Below are positions 11,939 to 23,456 of a stretch of DNA of 64,000 nucleotides, one piece after another; within the stretch, counting starts at the first letter, position 1; the number at the start of each line of letters is the position of its first letter. Under the pieces are notes generated by a model. It had not been told where the DNA came from. It searched no databases and saw only the letters and a program-made list of their open reading frames with translations. The position numbers and the translations under genes were made by a program. Source of the DNA: Magnaporthiopsis rhizophila (Eukaryota > Ascomycota > Sordariomycetes > Magnaporthales > Magnaporthaceae); NCBI GenBank assembly GCA_003049465.1, contig PYSS01000022.1, positions 310,001-374,000 of the forward strand, in the 5' to 3' direction.

Positions 11939-12307
11939 ATGAAAACACAGCACGTCTCCCTCCCGGCCCTCCAGCTCGCCGCGGCCCTTTACTTTGCTGA
12001 TGCCGCCGCCGCCGTCCCGACCCAGCAGCAGACGCAGCAGGGACTGCGTCCCCACTGCGTCGACGCCTCCGGCACCGAGGTCGCCGGCAACCTGTGCGAC
12101 GGCAACCAGAAGCGCGGCACCTACTTCTTCGCGACCCGCGACGTCGTCGACAGCACCGACAAGCTCGCCCGCCGCGGGGCCGGCCTGCCCGAGACCGGCG
12201 GGGTGGTCGAGCGCAGCCCCATGTTTCTGCACCCCAGGGTTTTAAAAATCGGCGGCTTCGGCCGTAAGGAGGAGGACGAGGAGTACCGTCACCGCCATGG
12301 CGGCTGA
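11939..12307 (+). CDS. Small secreted protein with dibasic sites
   Basis: A 122-residue single-exon protein of unknown family. The ATG at 11939 follows a CT-rich leader and gives an N-terminal hydrophobic signal peptide ending near residue 25 (Ala-rich). The mature part has only two cysteines (40 and 53), a Lys-Arg at 58-59 and an Arg-Arg at 78-79 that could be Kex2 sites, and a charged Glu/His-rich tail. Size, secretion signal and dibasic sites suggest a processed secreted peptide or small effector-like protein, which is inference. Codon choice is strongly C/G at third positions, supporting that it is real. Confidence 0.7.
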   Translation: MKTQHVSLPALQLAAALYFADAAAAVPTQQQTQQGLRPHCVDASGTEVAGNLCDGNQKRGTYFFATRDVVDSTDKLARRGAGLPETGGVVERSPMFLHPRVLKIGGFGRKEEDEEYRHRHGG

Positions 12308-13183
12308 GCGATACAACCGATCACGTGCGAGGGGAATGTGTTGGCGTGGGTTGGGGCGTTTGCTTTGCGCCACCTGGCTTATCAAGCGCTTTTCTTCTGT
12401 AATTGGGTGGGCGAAGGCGTTATTTGGGACGGCTACTTTTTATTTGGTTGTTCACTTAGCAGGTTTCCAACACGAATAAAAAAAGATGGTTTGACTTCGT
12501 ACAGTCCCCCCAGGAGTGATTAGCTACAAACTGTGGTGTGCACTTGTTCTACGTGATCCCCCTGAGGTCAGAAAACCCTGGGGAAACGGAAGTGTGGAAT
12601 CGACTTTATCCCATTTCTATCCTGGGCGAGCACTGACAGATATTGCTGCCAGGGCACATGGTTGAGGTGGCTCCAACTGACCACCGCTCCCATCCGGGCT
12701 TTGCAGCTCCTTCTCTTCCACTCCCATGTTTGGTCGGTATCGGAAGAAAGTCGGCCTGCCTCTCTGTGTTTCTGGCCATCCAACACCTACCCACCTACCT
12801 ATATATGTCGTTGGGATTCGGAATCAGGGCAATGATCTTGCGCGGGATACAAAGGAGTGACGTCAAGGACAGGTTACACGGCTGCCCCGGGATGTTCCTC
12901 TCGTTCCTTCCTTTTCCATCGAAGAAATGCAGGTTCCGGCGCAAGCAATCCCCACAAAGTCCCACTTCCATAATTATTGTGAAAAACTTCCACGCCCAAT
13001 TTCGTCTCCTTCCTCCCGTCCTTCTTTTTCCATAACCGTCACCACCTCAGGTCTAGGCTACCTGGTCGGCTTCCATCCGGCTACTCTGCAGTCTGTTCCA
13101 ATATCAGCATCGACGACTCCAGCCCTTCCGTGATCAAACCCACTCACTCCTTCTCGCACAAGAATTCTCATCATCTTTCCAAC
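12308..13183. other. Intergenic region
   Basis: About 0.9 kb between two genes on the same strand. Open frames are short and without features. Pyrimidine-rich stretches at about 12890-13040 probably belong to the next promoter. Confidence 0.5.
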
Positions 13184-14471
13184 ATGACGACACCGTCGCT
13201 CGGAGAGGCGCTCAAAGCGTCGATGCGGTTCAGCGACCTTGTTTTCGTCTCTCACGGACATGAGTTCCCAGCGCATGGTCTCGTCGTCATGGCTCGTTCG
13301 CCAGTCCTGGAGAGGTTGATACAATCCGGCGAGCTGTCTGAGGTTTGCAAATCCTGCATTGCTCGCGCCGCAGTCAAAAGTGAGACGAAGCTGACCACCA
13401 TATTCTCTACTTAGTTCGAGGAAAAACGCATTATCCAAGTGAGCTCCGCGTTCTCCCCTCAAACGGTTGAGTATCTGTTGGAGTATCTCTACGCTGAGAG
13501 ATATTCATGTCCTGTCTCAAAGGCTGCAGAAGGCGGTAAGCAGAATTCCAGTACCCAGAAATTCCAAGACCTCATATCTTATTAACCATCATCGACTATG
13601 TGTGTAGATTGTGAGCCACAGACCACCATGCCTGAGCTTACCGAGTCGGCAACTACCCCCCGGAGCTCACGGATGGCGATGTCACCATGCCCGAGGCCAG
13701 CAATGACGCTGGTGTGGTTGTCGACGACGTTCTGTCGCTCAACGATGCAGACACGCATCCGGTAATCGGCAGCATTCTGGTATTGGCGGCTGCCCCTACG
13801 GGCCCCGCCAGTTCTTCCGACCAACAGAACCAGGATCCGGCTCTGGAAGATGCCCTGATCCAACACCTCCATGTCCTCGGTCTCGCAAACATCTACCAAG
13901 TCCAAGCGCTTGCCGACATCGCCCGCGGACACATTGCCGCCGCCCTTCCCCTGCTGGCCTCGGCCGGCCCTGCTATGCGGCTCATCGAGGAGATGAAGAC
14001 GGCGGAGATGTTTGACGCACAGGTTCGGAACATGCTGGTCACCTGCGTCGCGTCCAATCTCCAAGACCCTCTCTGCGATCGCCTTCTCGCCGAGGTGCTT
14101 GCGCTGGGCGATGCGCTCCGGAGCAATGTGCACCGCCAGGAGAGCACCCACGAGCAGCTCATAGCCGAGCTAGCCAAGGTTCAGACTCAAGCGAGACTGG
14201 TGAGCAAAATTACAAGTTGCTGGTCAAGGCCCAGGGCGAGCTTGCCAGGGCACAGGCGCGGGTTCGGGATCTGGAAGCAAATCTCGTGAGCGCCGGGCCA
14301 GCTTTGAGGTTGCAGGGGGAGGTACGGAGGGCATTCCAAGTGCTGGACAACGTCTTCGAGTGCCGCAATTCGGCGTGCTCTGCCAGCTGGTACGGCTTCA
14401 AAGGCCATGTCCAGGGGGAGCACGACCTTAGTGTCACTGCCCGCTGCAGGGCCTGCCTTTGTAGGCACTAG
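13184..14471 (+). CDS. BTB/POZ-domain protein with an apparent frameshift
   Basis: Fungal BTB/POZ protein. Exon 1 is 13184-13342 (SDLVFVSHGHEFPAHGLVV, the core BTB strand-helix), exon 2 is 13415-13535 (EYLLEYLYAERY, the end of BTB), then a helical region starting LHVLGLANIYQVQALADIA. Intron 2 must end at an acceptor near 13636 or 13645, not the more consensus TAG at 13607, to keep frame. Near 14180-14200 the reading frame changes: the coiled coil continues in another frame as KAQGELARAQARVRDLE and ends with a Cys-rich tail (CRNSAC...CRACLCRH) typical of this protein group, stop at 14471. No intron fits the change, so either the gene is broken or one base is wrong. Role unknown. Confidence 0.7.
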
Positions 14472-14628
14472 GTGGATAGGAGCTCGCTCCCTCTTTCCAC
14501 TGGAGATATGTGACCGGTTGCTTGGCCAAGTTGGCCTTTGGGCTAGACTAATACGCCTGACTTTTTTTTTTGGTGCGACGGCCGCGGTTATCAACCTGGA
14601 GGAGGTTTACCACGTCTCGGCAGCGTGA

Positions 14629-14919
14629 ATGACCACTTTTATCGTATCTTCGCTTGTCTTTCTGGCCGGGTCGATCTTGAGCATCGGTTTGCAGCGGGCG
14701 ACTTGGGCTCCCGAGGTTCTGGGTTACGCGTCGACGGTGATCGGAGACTCTAGGTTTGTGGACTCGGACGAGGACGACCGGCGGCTGGACGGTATGGATT
14801 TGACAAAGAAGTTCCGGGATGCGCGTGTCAGGTTCGGCCGGACGGGGAAGTTGTCGGAAGATCGAACACAGCTGCTTGGAGTCGGGTGGGAGCGGAGTGT
14901 CCGTGGGATTCATGAGTAG
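14629..14919 (+). pseudogene. Fragment resembling the C-terminal tail of a fungal membrane protein
   Basis: The 96-codon frame has a hydrophobic segment (SSLVFLAGSILSIGL), then PEVLGYASTVIGDSRFVD and a D-G-M-D-L-x-KK-x-RDARVRFG stretch. I recall the same order (last membrane helix, L-G-Y-x-S-x-x-x-x-D-x-x, LDG...RVR) at the end of large fungal multi-spanning proteins of unknown function. An in-frame stop sits directly upstream and no preceding exons are visible, so this is probably a leftover 3' end. The family is from memory and unnamed. Confidence 0.4.
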
Positions 14920-15035
14920 GATAATTTGGCGCTGTGCAGGAATACGCAGTTCAAGTCAGCGTGAGCAAAAAAAATATCTAATTTGATGGAAGAATGCTTA
15001 GAGAATGACGGAAGATATGTCACCGATCGCACTTC

Positions 15036-16607
15036 TCAAATCAAGTAAATCTCTTCAAGCTCCGCGTGCTCACCGCCCAGCTCCCGACCCTCGCACAGGT
15101 CCGCCTTATCCAGCCCAGCATCTCGATATCTGGCAATCTCAAAATCTTCAAATATCGGCGGCCAGTACTCGGGTATGTCCTCGACCCGCCGTTTACCTCC
15201 ATATCGCGGCCATTCAAGCTCCCGTTCGAAATACCCCACGCGGGAGAAGAGCCTCCGCCACGCTGGGCAACCAAGCAACTGAGGATCGCTCCGTTCCCTA
15301 AGGACGAGGCCTTTGATGGATAGCTCCTCCCGTTCACTGAAGGAGAACGACAGGAAGTAGAAGCCAGGTAAAGGGTGCGCAAATCCCAGCCAAGCCCCCA
15401 GCCTCAATGCTTCCTCTTGCTTCCACTTGTAGTCAAAGTGAATGTGGACAGAATGAGGGCGGCCGTTATAGCTGCTGCCGACGCGGGGATACGAACCGAT
15501 CTTGGCATAGGGGGTAGGTATGCAGAGGGGAACTAGGACCCCGAGGAGGTGTAGAGTAGCCACTACGTGGTCCACAGGCCAGCCGAAGCGGTTCAGCCTT
15601 CCGAACGGCGGTCTGCTCGCCAGCCGTGGCAGGGTGCGCGGGCAGTTTTCGCCAGAAAAGTACCGGATTGCACGGGGACAGCTGGCCCACGACCACGTCG
15701 GGATTATTGCGGTCCTGGTCCGGGATTCTTCGTCATCGACACTAGGTTGATGCTGTGGTGTCTCCTCAAGGGTCAAGTCTTCCCTTAGGAGCGACATCTT
15801 GGGCGCGTGCATCCACATCAGCTGTGAGGGGAAATCGTTCCGTTGTGCCTCATCACCACCGCCGCGGCGACCGCCCGTCATCGGCGACAGCTTGTACCAC
15901 ATTCCGCAGTAGTAGTCGCCCAGGACGTCGGCCAAGGCGTCAACCACGCCTACAAGGGCCACAAGTCGGTCAGGAGCGTACGTGAAATCGGCCCTTGAGT
16001 AGATCTCGATGGCCTTGCGCCACATGATGAGCGTCTGTTGGCGGTGGTGCCCCGGGTTGTTGCTCTCCGTGTCTTCTTCGGCCCTGTCGTTGCTGCTGCT
16101 ATTGGCCGCGGCGGCAGCTGCCTTCTCTCGGGCCTTAATCGCAAAGCTCCTCAGCTCCGAGGTGTCCGGCGGGTTGAGAAACGGAGGGATACCGTCTGGG
16201 TACGTCTCGCTGCTCGCGCCAGCCGCGCAGTGCCACCAGGCCTGCTTCTGCGAGACAAAAAGCGTCGCCGGGGCAAGGAGGATCTCCTGATGCACCCAGC
16301 CACGGCCCATAAGCATTGACTGGAACACCTGGTGATGGAAGGCCCTCCGAGGGTGTATCACACTACCTTCAGGCCAGTCATCGCCAGGAATGATCTTGTC
16401 TCCTCGGAGGCTCCGTAGCAGGGCATTGCCGCGGCTGCACACGACAGGGAGCAAGGTCTCGGTGCTAGGTCCCGCTAGCCTTGCGAGGAATCCGGTATGG
16501 GAGTCGCCCGCGTCTATTGCTGCAACATTAAAGAGGCTGCCGCCGTAGATGGCACCCATTGAGCCAGCCTCACGCTCCCAGTCTGGAGACCACGTATGTG
16601 AGCATTG

Positions 16608-16657
<50 letters not shown>

Positions 16658-16664
16658 NNNNNNN

Positions 16665-16702
<38 letters not shown>

Positions 16703-17683
16703 AGACTTTGCAGTCAAAAACCCTTCCCCATGAGAAGAACTACAAGCTTGAAAGGCACATACCTTCTACGGAATCCTGGAGGATACATAACGAATCGATC
16801 CACAGATATTGGACGTTCAGCCAGCGGGCGACTTGGACGGCATCTTGAAAGGTCTGCGGAAGTGACGCGATGCGAATTCCGGCAGATCGCAGCTCGGCTT
16901 CGTTCTTTCGACGGAGCTTTGGCGGCTCTGGAATAGTCCAGCGATGACTGACCGATATGTAGGCACCCGTCCAGTTGTCGCGGGGGAGCACACGGAGCAG
17001 CAGTGCTTTGTCCGCTATCTCGAGTAGCCGCCGGGGTGTCTGACGCCGCACGGCCTGGTATGTCCTGCACTGCGTGTGTGCTTCGTGGGTTTTGCATTTG
17101 GCTATCCATTGACGGATGAGTCGAGGAAGTTGCGCGGGATCAGGCCGGGGGCAGAAAGTGAAGCCCGCCGGAGCGTTTACTGGAGGGAGGCGATCAGCTG
17201 CGAGCCAGGCGGTAGAGTGTTGGAGTGTTCCCGGCAACAAAGTGGCTCACATGTCGTGACCGTGAAGTATTCGTCAACAAACCGGCACTCCCTGCCGTCT
17301 GGTATATGCAAATCTCGCAGGGCTATTGTGAAGAATCTCTTGTCGCCGCCGGTCACTGTGTCGCGACGATAGAAGCCCGACCCAACCCAGAAAACCCAAG
17401 CCGTGTGATCTAGCACGTCCCGGCTTTCCCATTCTGCGCGTATGCGGTTCATGAATTCGTCGGGGGCAGGCGCGGCATTGAACAGATGTCGACAGAGCAC
17501 GCAGCCGACACCAAACACCGCTCCTACTAAACTGCGACCGGTATTGTGATTACCGGAGCTGAATTCTTCTGGCCAGTGCCCGTGAGTCCTGGCGCAGAAA
17601 ATGCCACGGCACTTGTCGCAGAGTTTTGACGACTGGGCCAGGTCGAGGATGGAGGCTTCATCGTAAACCGGCTGTCCGGACAT
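15036..17683 (-). CDS. HET-domain protein (heterokaryon incompatibility type)
   Basis: Predicted 804-residue protein in three exons: 17683-17251, 17197-16763 and 16582-15036. The 53-nt first intron and the second intron both keep phase. The N-terminal part has Cys pairs typical of these proteins (LCDKCRGIFC, CVLCRHLF). The HET domain spans exons 2-3: YISVSHRWT, LPQTFQDAVQVARWL, YLWIDSLCILQDS, then DWEREAGSMGAIYGGSLFNVAA after the intron. HET-domain proteins act in nonself recognition and programmed cell death in filamentous ascomycetes; most paralogues have no known partner. The second intron contains a long poly-A (gene strand) tract and seven undetermined bases. Divergent from the O-methyltransferase. 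Confidence 0.9.
16610..16698. repeat. Poly-T tract interrupted by an assembly gap, inside a HET-gene intron
   Basis: Forty-seven T, one G, seven N (16658-16664), then 34 T. It lies wholly inside the second intron of the HET gene (16583-16762). The true length is unknown; the Ns look like an assembly patch through a homopolymer. Confidence 0.9.
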
Positions 17684-18680
17684 TGTGCTTGTCGGTTAGC
17701 GGACGGCAGCTGGAGCATGTGGCTCGAAAATGGAATCGTCACGCAGCGCAGGTGAAGAAGGGGTTTGTGAGGATGGTCGGATCGTTGGGCAGAATCGTGT
17801 CATAACCTACGCCGTCGCAGGACGTGGATGGGATCTCGCTTAGGCTGTAATGAATTATGTCACGTGTGTGCTCTCCAGATATTGCAAAAATCACGTGTGC
17901 TATATTCGTTCGAGCCACCTGGTACCTGTTTGAGAAGCATTTCGTAGATGCGTCGATGTAGACCTAGCCCTGTATTGGCCGGTTTATAGGTAGCCGCAAA
18001 CGATACGGAGGCACGGAGGTCTCACAACAGCGGCGGAGCAAGCTCGGGATTTCGTCCTGATCGATCAACGCTAACCGTGCCAAGCCCTCCAAGATCCTCA
18101 CAGATGACCGCTGCGCTAGACCAGGCAAGGAACGCGGACATCAAACTTCCAAAGATCCACCCAGACTCGTTGGCAAGGTGCCATGCTCATCACCCTCTCG
18201 TCCCTCTCGAGCGGAGGACCTTTATAATATGCGCAGCTGCGGCACAGAATATCAGCAGCCAGGCGCCACCCACGCGGTGATTACATTACTGAGGTGCCGA
18301 TCGGCTAACCTGGAACACAAACGCCTTGGCGCGGTGGAGATGCCCTTTTATCAGATCAATCTGATAGAAAATGCCGCACCCTCTGTGGAGCAGTTGCGGC
18401 TCCGGAAATGAGGAAACGACTTGGCGAGTCGTCATCAGGGCCACCGATCGCATCGGTTACTACCACCTAGTAGGTAGCATGGCTGGACATTGGAGATCCG
18501 GTACCAAAATAGGGAGACTAGCCCTACTCCCTGGCGCTGTTAGGTCCATATCAAAAATCTCGCCCACCCTCCTTGGCCCGCTTTCTCACTAGTAGGATGC
18601 TTCGTCCCTCAGTCCCAAGGGCATTTGAGCCGTTTCGCTGAGCATACGATCCCCTATTTCCTTCTTTCAACAACGATAAA
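17684..18680. other. Divergent intergenic region
   Basis: About 1 kb between the HET gene and the O-methyltransferase, presumably carrying both promoters. No coding signal seen. It contains the GATA-type inverted repeat listed separately. Confidence 0.55.
18349..18366. promoter_or_regulatory. Perfect inverted repeat with GATA cores
   Basis: TATCAGAT-CA-ATCTGATA is a perfect 8-bp inverted repeat with a 2-bp centre, about 315 bp upstream of the O-methyltransferase ATG. Each arm ends in a GATA core. Fungal GATA factors bind such sites, but binding here is inference. Confidence 0.35.
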
Positions 18681-20154
18681 ATGGCCTCCCTCGACGAAGT
18701 ACCGCGCAAGGCCCAACCGGCCACACTGAACGGCCTCGCCGCCGAAATCTCGGAGCTGTCAGCCCAGTTCACAAAATTCCTCGAGGAAAACAACGTGCCA
18801 GCTCCTACATTCGATGCAGACAGCCCCACGCAATACGACAACCTTACTCCGGAGATCTTCATGATCCGTCAGCACCTCCTGGACAAGATCAACGACATCT
18901 GGTGCCTGACCCAGGGGCCGAGCGAGAGCATTTTCAACTATGTGCATAGCGTGAGTATGATAAAAGGCGGTGGTGCGCGACTTTGTGCTCTATTCTTCTA
19001 ACAGTTCATCCGTGATCCCAATCCAGGCCATCCCCGATGCCGCAGTGCTGAACATCCTGAACTGCTTCGACTTCTGGTCAGCGGTGCCCCTGAACGAAAC
19101 CTCATCCCCTGCCGAGATCGCGCGCCACACCGGGCTGCCCAGCGAGGTCGTGGAGCGCGTCCTGGACCACGCCACCACCCTCCGCCTCTTCGCCTACGCC
19201 GAAGGGACACGCCCGGGCGGCAGGTCGGTCCGCCACACAGCCCGCTCGGCCGCCATGGCGCAGTCGCCCGGCCTGCGCGCGCTCGTGTCGACCGTGCTGG
19301 ACGAGGCCGGCGCGCCCATGATGGTGATGCACGAGGCGCTGGACAAGTACACGCGGGGCCGCGCGCGCCTGACCCAGGATCCGGCCGAGACCAGCTTCGC
19401 GCACCTGCATAGCAAGGGCGCTGTTGGCGCCCGCTACGCCAACCCGTGGGACATGCTCGAGAACGACGGCGAGGGCGACCGCAAGGGGTGGCGGCACCGC
19501 AACTTTGCCGACTTCATGCGCTACCTCAAGGAGATCTTCCACTTCGACGACGTCGTCGCGAGCGCGCTCGACTGGTCCGCCCTGGGCCCCGGCGCGCACG
19601 TCGTCGACGTCGGCGGCTCCGCGGGCCACGACGCCGCCTCCCTGGCGCGCCGGTTCCCCAACCTGCGCCTGACGGTGCAGGACCTGGCGCGCGTCGAGCC
19701 CGTCTTCGACGCCGCGGGGCATGGGGCGGTCGAGGGCGGCCGTGTCCGGTTCGTCGCGCACGACTTCTTCGAGCCCCAGCCCGTGAAGGGCGCCGACGTG
19801 TATTTGCTAAAAATGATCCTGCACGACTGGACCGACGCCGAGTGCGTCCGCATCCTGCGCGCCCTGGTCCCCGCGATGAAACCGGGCGCGCGCGTGCTCT
19901 TGATCGAGTATATGGGCGGCGTCGGCGGCGGCGGCGAGGAGGACGAGGCGGCGCAGCAGGACCTGCCGCGGTCGATCCGGACCATGGGCACCGCCACGGA
20001 TTTGCGGCTCATGGCGCTGTTCAACGCCCGCGAGAGGCCCGTCGGCGCCTGGAAGGGGCTTTTGGCCGCGGCTGACGAGCGGTTCAGGGTCGTGTGCGTC
20101 AAGGCGAACCCTGGCGAGTTCTTTGCTGTTATTGAGGCGGCGTGGACGCCGTGA
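18681..20154 (+). CDS. SAM-dependent O-methyltransferase, secondary-metabolite type
   Basis: A 465-residue protein in two exons (18681-18950 and 19027-20154, phase-0 intron). Residues about 85-170 form the winged-helix dimerisation/substrate domain. The SAM-binding glycine loop VVDVGGSAGH is at 282-291; VRFVAHDFFEPQPVKGADVY and LLKMILHDWTD follow, the latter carrying the expected catalytic His of this O-methyltransferase family. LLIEYM and RTMGTATDLRLMALFNARER complete the fold. Full length. These enzymes methylate phenolic or polyketide hydroxyls in fungal secondary metabolism; no synthase gene is visible nearby, so the substrate is unknown. A Gly/Glu-rich loop after LLIEYM is longer than usual. 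Confidence 0.93.
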
Positions 20155-20356
20155 CTAGGAAGCAAAGTGTAGCATTGCAGTGGGGAAAGAGCGGCTTTTA
20201 GACTGAGACCTGGCCCAACGAAGCAGAGAAGTTACATCAAGAAGTTCTCCTTTCCCCCAGAATCCCCTTCCACATTGCGTCCGTGTCCAGACATCTATCC
20301 CCCCGGTAGCCTACCAAGCCCTAGTTTTGTAAATGTCACAGTCAGAACCAACCCCA

Positions 20357-21481
20357 TCAACACCCTTGACATGGCATTCGTTCTTGGCCCCGCGGCGCTG
20401 GATGGTCAGGGGCGCGCCGGCGGCGCCGGCAGGCCTGGAACATGCAGGACGAGTTCATGGCGCGCTGCAGCGCGTCGCCCTGCCAGCCAAAGACGTAGTC
20501 GGCGTGCGTGCCGTAGCCGAGCCGGTCGTCGTGCGACCACACGAACGGCTGGCTGCCGTCCTCGGGCCACAGCGACCGGTCGTTGAAGGGCCTCGTGTCC
20601 CACATGGTCTCAAGCGCCAGCTGCGGCATGCGCACCGGGCGCGAGGCCGGACAGGGGCGCGCTACCGAGAAGGCCTCGCCCGCCGTGTTGAACATGTGAG
20701 ACTGGTGGTCGGGGCTGTCGAGGTTCTTGCCGTCCCAGCAGCTGTTGCGGTGGGCAAGGCGGAGTCAGATAATTTTTACAAGTGCTTTGGGACCCTAAAA
20801 GATGGAACCGGTTTACTAACGCGGGAAAGTGATGAACAGCCATGATTCCACCTGGGCAGGGCCTTGTTGGAAAGTCGGGAGTCTCCGGGAATCGCGTCAT
20901 GACGGTCTGCAGACAGACGTAGCGCAGTCCAGGGTGGCCTAGAGCCGCCTCGCGAGTCGTAGTGCCTGGGTCACCGACGACCATCCGGAAACCCTGCTCT
21001 CACGCGCAACTGGTTAGTTGAAAATGCCAGCCTATACATGACAACTTACATCACAACTTCATCCACGTACCGGCTTGAACGCCGTGATTTTGTTCCGTCC
21101 ATTGGAGAAAAAGGACTCCTGGGTGTAGTAGACAGTCATCCCGCCGACCTGGGGGTCATGGTAGGCGTTGGGATACTGCGCCATGCGGTGATAGGAGCCG
21201 TTGCGAGCGCGGAAGTAGAGCACCGCCGTCCAGTAGTTGGAGCGGTTCTCGAGAAACTCGCACGTCGTGCAGGTCGACGTTTCTCCAATGTCGATGTTGG
21301 GGTCCATGGTGGCGTTGAAGGCGTCGCCGCCGACGATCTGGTGGACATGGGACGAGGGTATGTTGCCCGGCTCGACCAGCGGGTCGAGTCGTTGGACGCT
21401 GACGGCTGAGCATCCGAACCGGAGTGCGGCTTCGGATCGGCCCAGGATGGCGGCCAGTGTGGCGAGTGTGAGCCAGCCCAT
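20357..21481 (-). CDS. DUF1996 secreted protein, probable frameshift at the C-terminus
   Basis: Secreted DUF1996 protein in three exons: 21481-21071, 20993-20821 and 20741-20357. The start MGWLTLATLAAILGRSEA is a signal peptide; ALRFGCSAVSVQRLDPLVEPG and HVHQIVGGDAFN are the usual opening of the domain. FRMVVGDP, CPGGIMAVHHFP, CWDGKNLDSPDH and WPEDGSQPFVWSHDDRLGYG are conserved. As read, the protein is 322 residues and ends in an Arg-rich tail. In the next frame, beginning in a GC microrepeat at 20411-20432, a more family-like C-terminus (LTIQRRGAKNECHV...) runs to a stop at 20311. The molecular function of DUF1996 is not established. Confidence 0.85.
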
Positions 21482-23456
21482 TGTGGTGCTTTGTGGGTTC
21501 TCTGGTGGCCCTTTAAAGTGTTGCCCCTTTTTGCGATGATGGCGATTATCTTTCGGTAAAGAAGGCTGATTCAGGGGCATTCATCTCAGGTTCCTTGCCA
21601 GGAATGCGTCGCTTTAAAACCCGCCCAGGTGAAGGAAAACCACCATCTGCCGCCAGCGTTTGCCGCTGTTTCGAAGCTCAATGCATACGTCAGGTCAATA
21701 TAGATTTCTTGTCCAGCCAATGCGGGTTTTGCCCACATTCGAAGACCAAGCCACCATCATCAGCCCGATCAAGACTTGCTATCAGCCCCTAATTACCCGT
21801 ACGCCCACCGCTGGTCGTGGAGCCTGATATACATTAACTGTAGCCTTGACCGTTGACAGCCGTCGCCACTGCTTGGCGTGTTGGGGGTCAACCGCCTGCG
21901 CTCCTCCCACTGGTCTGCCAGGCTGGAGAAAGAGGCTGCAAATTGCCGATGCAGTAACCGCCTTGGCCAATAATACCCAGACTGCGCCAAACGTAACCAA
22001 TAAACCGAAAGAATGCCGACCAGCCGTCGGCGTTGATATGCACAGGACGAAAAACGAGAAGTGATATAGAGCCAAGATGTTCTTCAGCGAGCTTGTGGCA
22101 CGAAGCTCCGGGCTCTCGCAACTACCGTCGGTCTTGGAGGCTCTGATCAGCAACGAGACAGTTGCATGGTCAACACTGAGACGTAGACTTTGGCCCGGTC
22201 CAGGGAACGCAATCGCCCGAGACACTTCCTCCATCTTGCCGAGACTTGCTCGAACGCCTCCAAGACCATCGCGCTAGGGGGAACTCGGGCAATGCATCCA
22301 CATCGGACACGTCTTCTTAGTGCGCGGCTGACTTGAATGTGATCCGTCACATCACCGAGCAAAGGCGGGAGCTGCCGGGGGTTTGATCAGAAGACTCACC
22401 ACGGCTGGGTATTGATTACGCCATTGCGGCGTTACGTGGACGTCATTCGTGTGGTGTCGATGCAGGAGGCCACACCAAGTCCTAGGGCACACCAAGAACG
22501 CCAGCGTGACCCGCGACATGTGCGCAACACAAACCCGAATCGGTAGGTCCTTGCCCAGAGGTGCCGAGTTCAGGAGGGCAGCAGCTTCGAGCGATGCTTC
22601 TCTGCCACGCTAATACAATAGGAACACTAAGGGATGTGAAGAAAAAGATCGAAGTGGGCTCTTGCCCCTAAACACGAATTTGATTTTATTGCAAAGGTAT
22701 TAGAGCAACCACCGAGCCAGCAAGCCATCACAGGACGCCGGGAATACCCTTCCACGAGCCCCATGAAACAAAAACACGTCGGCCAGCCTTGGCGTCGAAC
22801 CGGACTGCCGGGGCTAGACAAGGGACCTGCTAGCTCGGCGCACCAATGATCGTAAACGCCCCATCGCCAAGAACGCTCGCGTGAGCCGTGGTCGTACGTG
22901 TTTTTACAGTTAGCTCGCGCGCTAGCCAACATCAGATCTGCTAGTGATATATGTGCATCATCCCACTTGCACGGGTCCAACGCAACCGGTCACTCCGCCG
23001 CCAAAACTAAAGCGACGCTAGTTTTCGCCGGTGTGCAGGTGGCGCAAGGTAATAGAAAACAAAAAAACGGTGCTGCAGGATGCGGAGGACAGCTCCGCGG
23101 CCCCTCTAGTACTCTGGGCTCGGCCGCATCAATGGAAATTGCCAGCAGAGATCCCATCTCGAAAGTTCGGGAAGCTATTTCCTCTCCATGCCGTCTACGT
23201 GGTGACGCCATGGGCTGTGACCTCGCTCGGAAATCTACGCCTCATACAGGTCATCGTCGACTTTCTCCCCTGCCCTCCCCGCCACGCACGTAAACCTCAG
23301 ATCCGGTCCCTCCTTTCTTCTTTTTAAGCCCGTAGATCTCGCTATGCCGGGACAAGTCTAGACTACACTCCCGTACTTTCTCCATTAATCTTTCTTTCCT
23401 TTGTCATACTTCCCGAGCACTTACCACAGTTATTTGCCGGACCCGACAACCTGGCC
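21482..23456. other. Long intergenic region
   Basis: About 2 kb between divergent start codons. A 150-codon minus-strand frame (21782-22234) and others here overlap antisense and show no domain or consistent splicing. I see no gene I can support. Confidence 0.5.

Noticed and set aside
13600..13690. Frameshift at the start of BTB exon 3
   Set aside because: Using an acceptor at about 13636 or 13645 instead of 13607 keeps a single frame, so no lesion is needed here.
21782..22234. 150-codon minus-strand frame with hydrophobic stretch
   Set aside because: No homologous motif, no start context, overlapping frames in the same interval are equally open.
22785..22801. tRNA B-box-like GGTTCGACGCC on the minus strand
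   Set aside because: The T-arm does not pair and no matching A box or acceptor stem is found.
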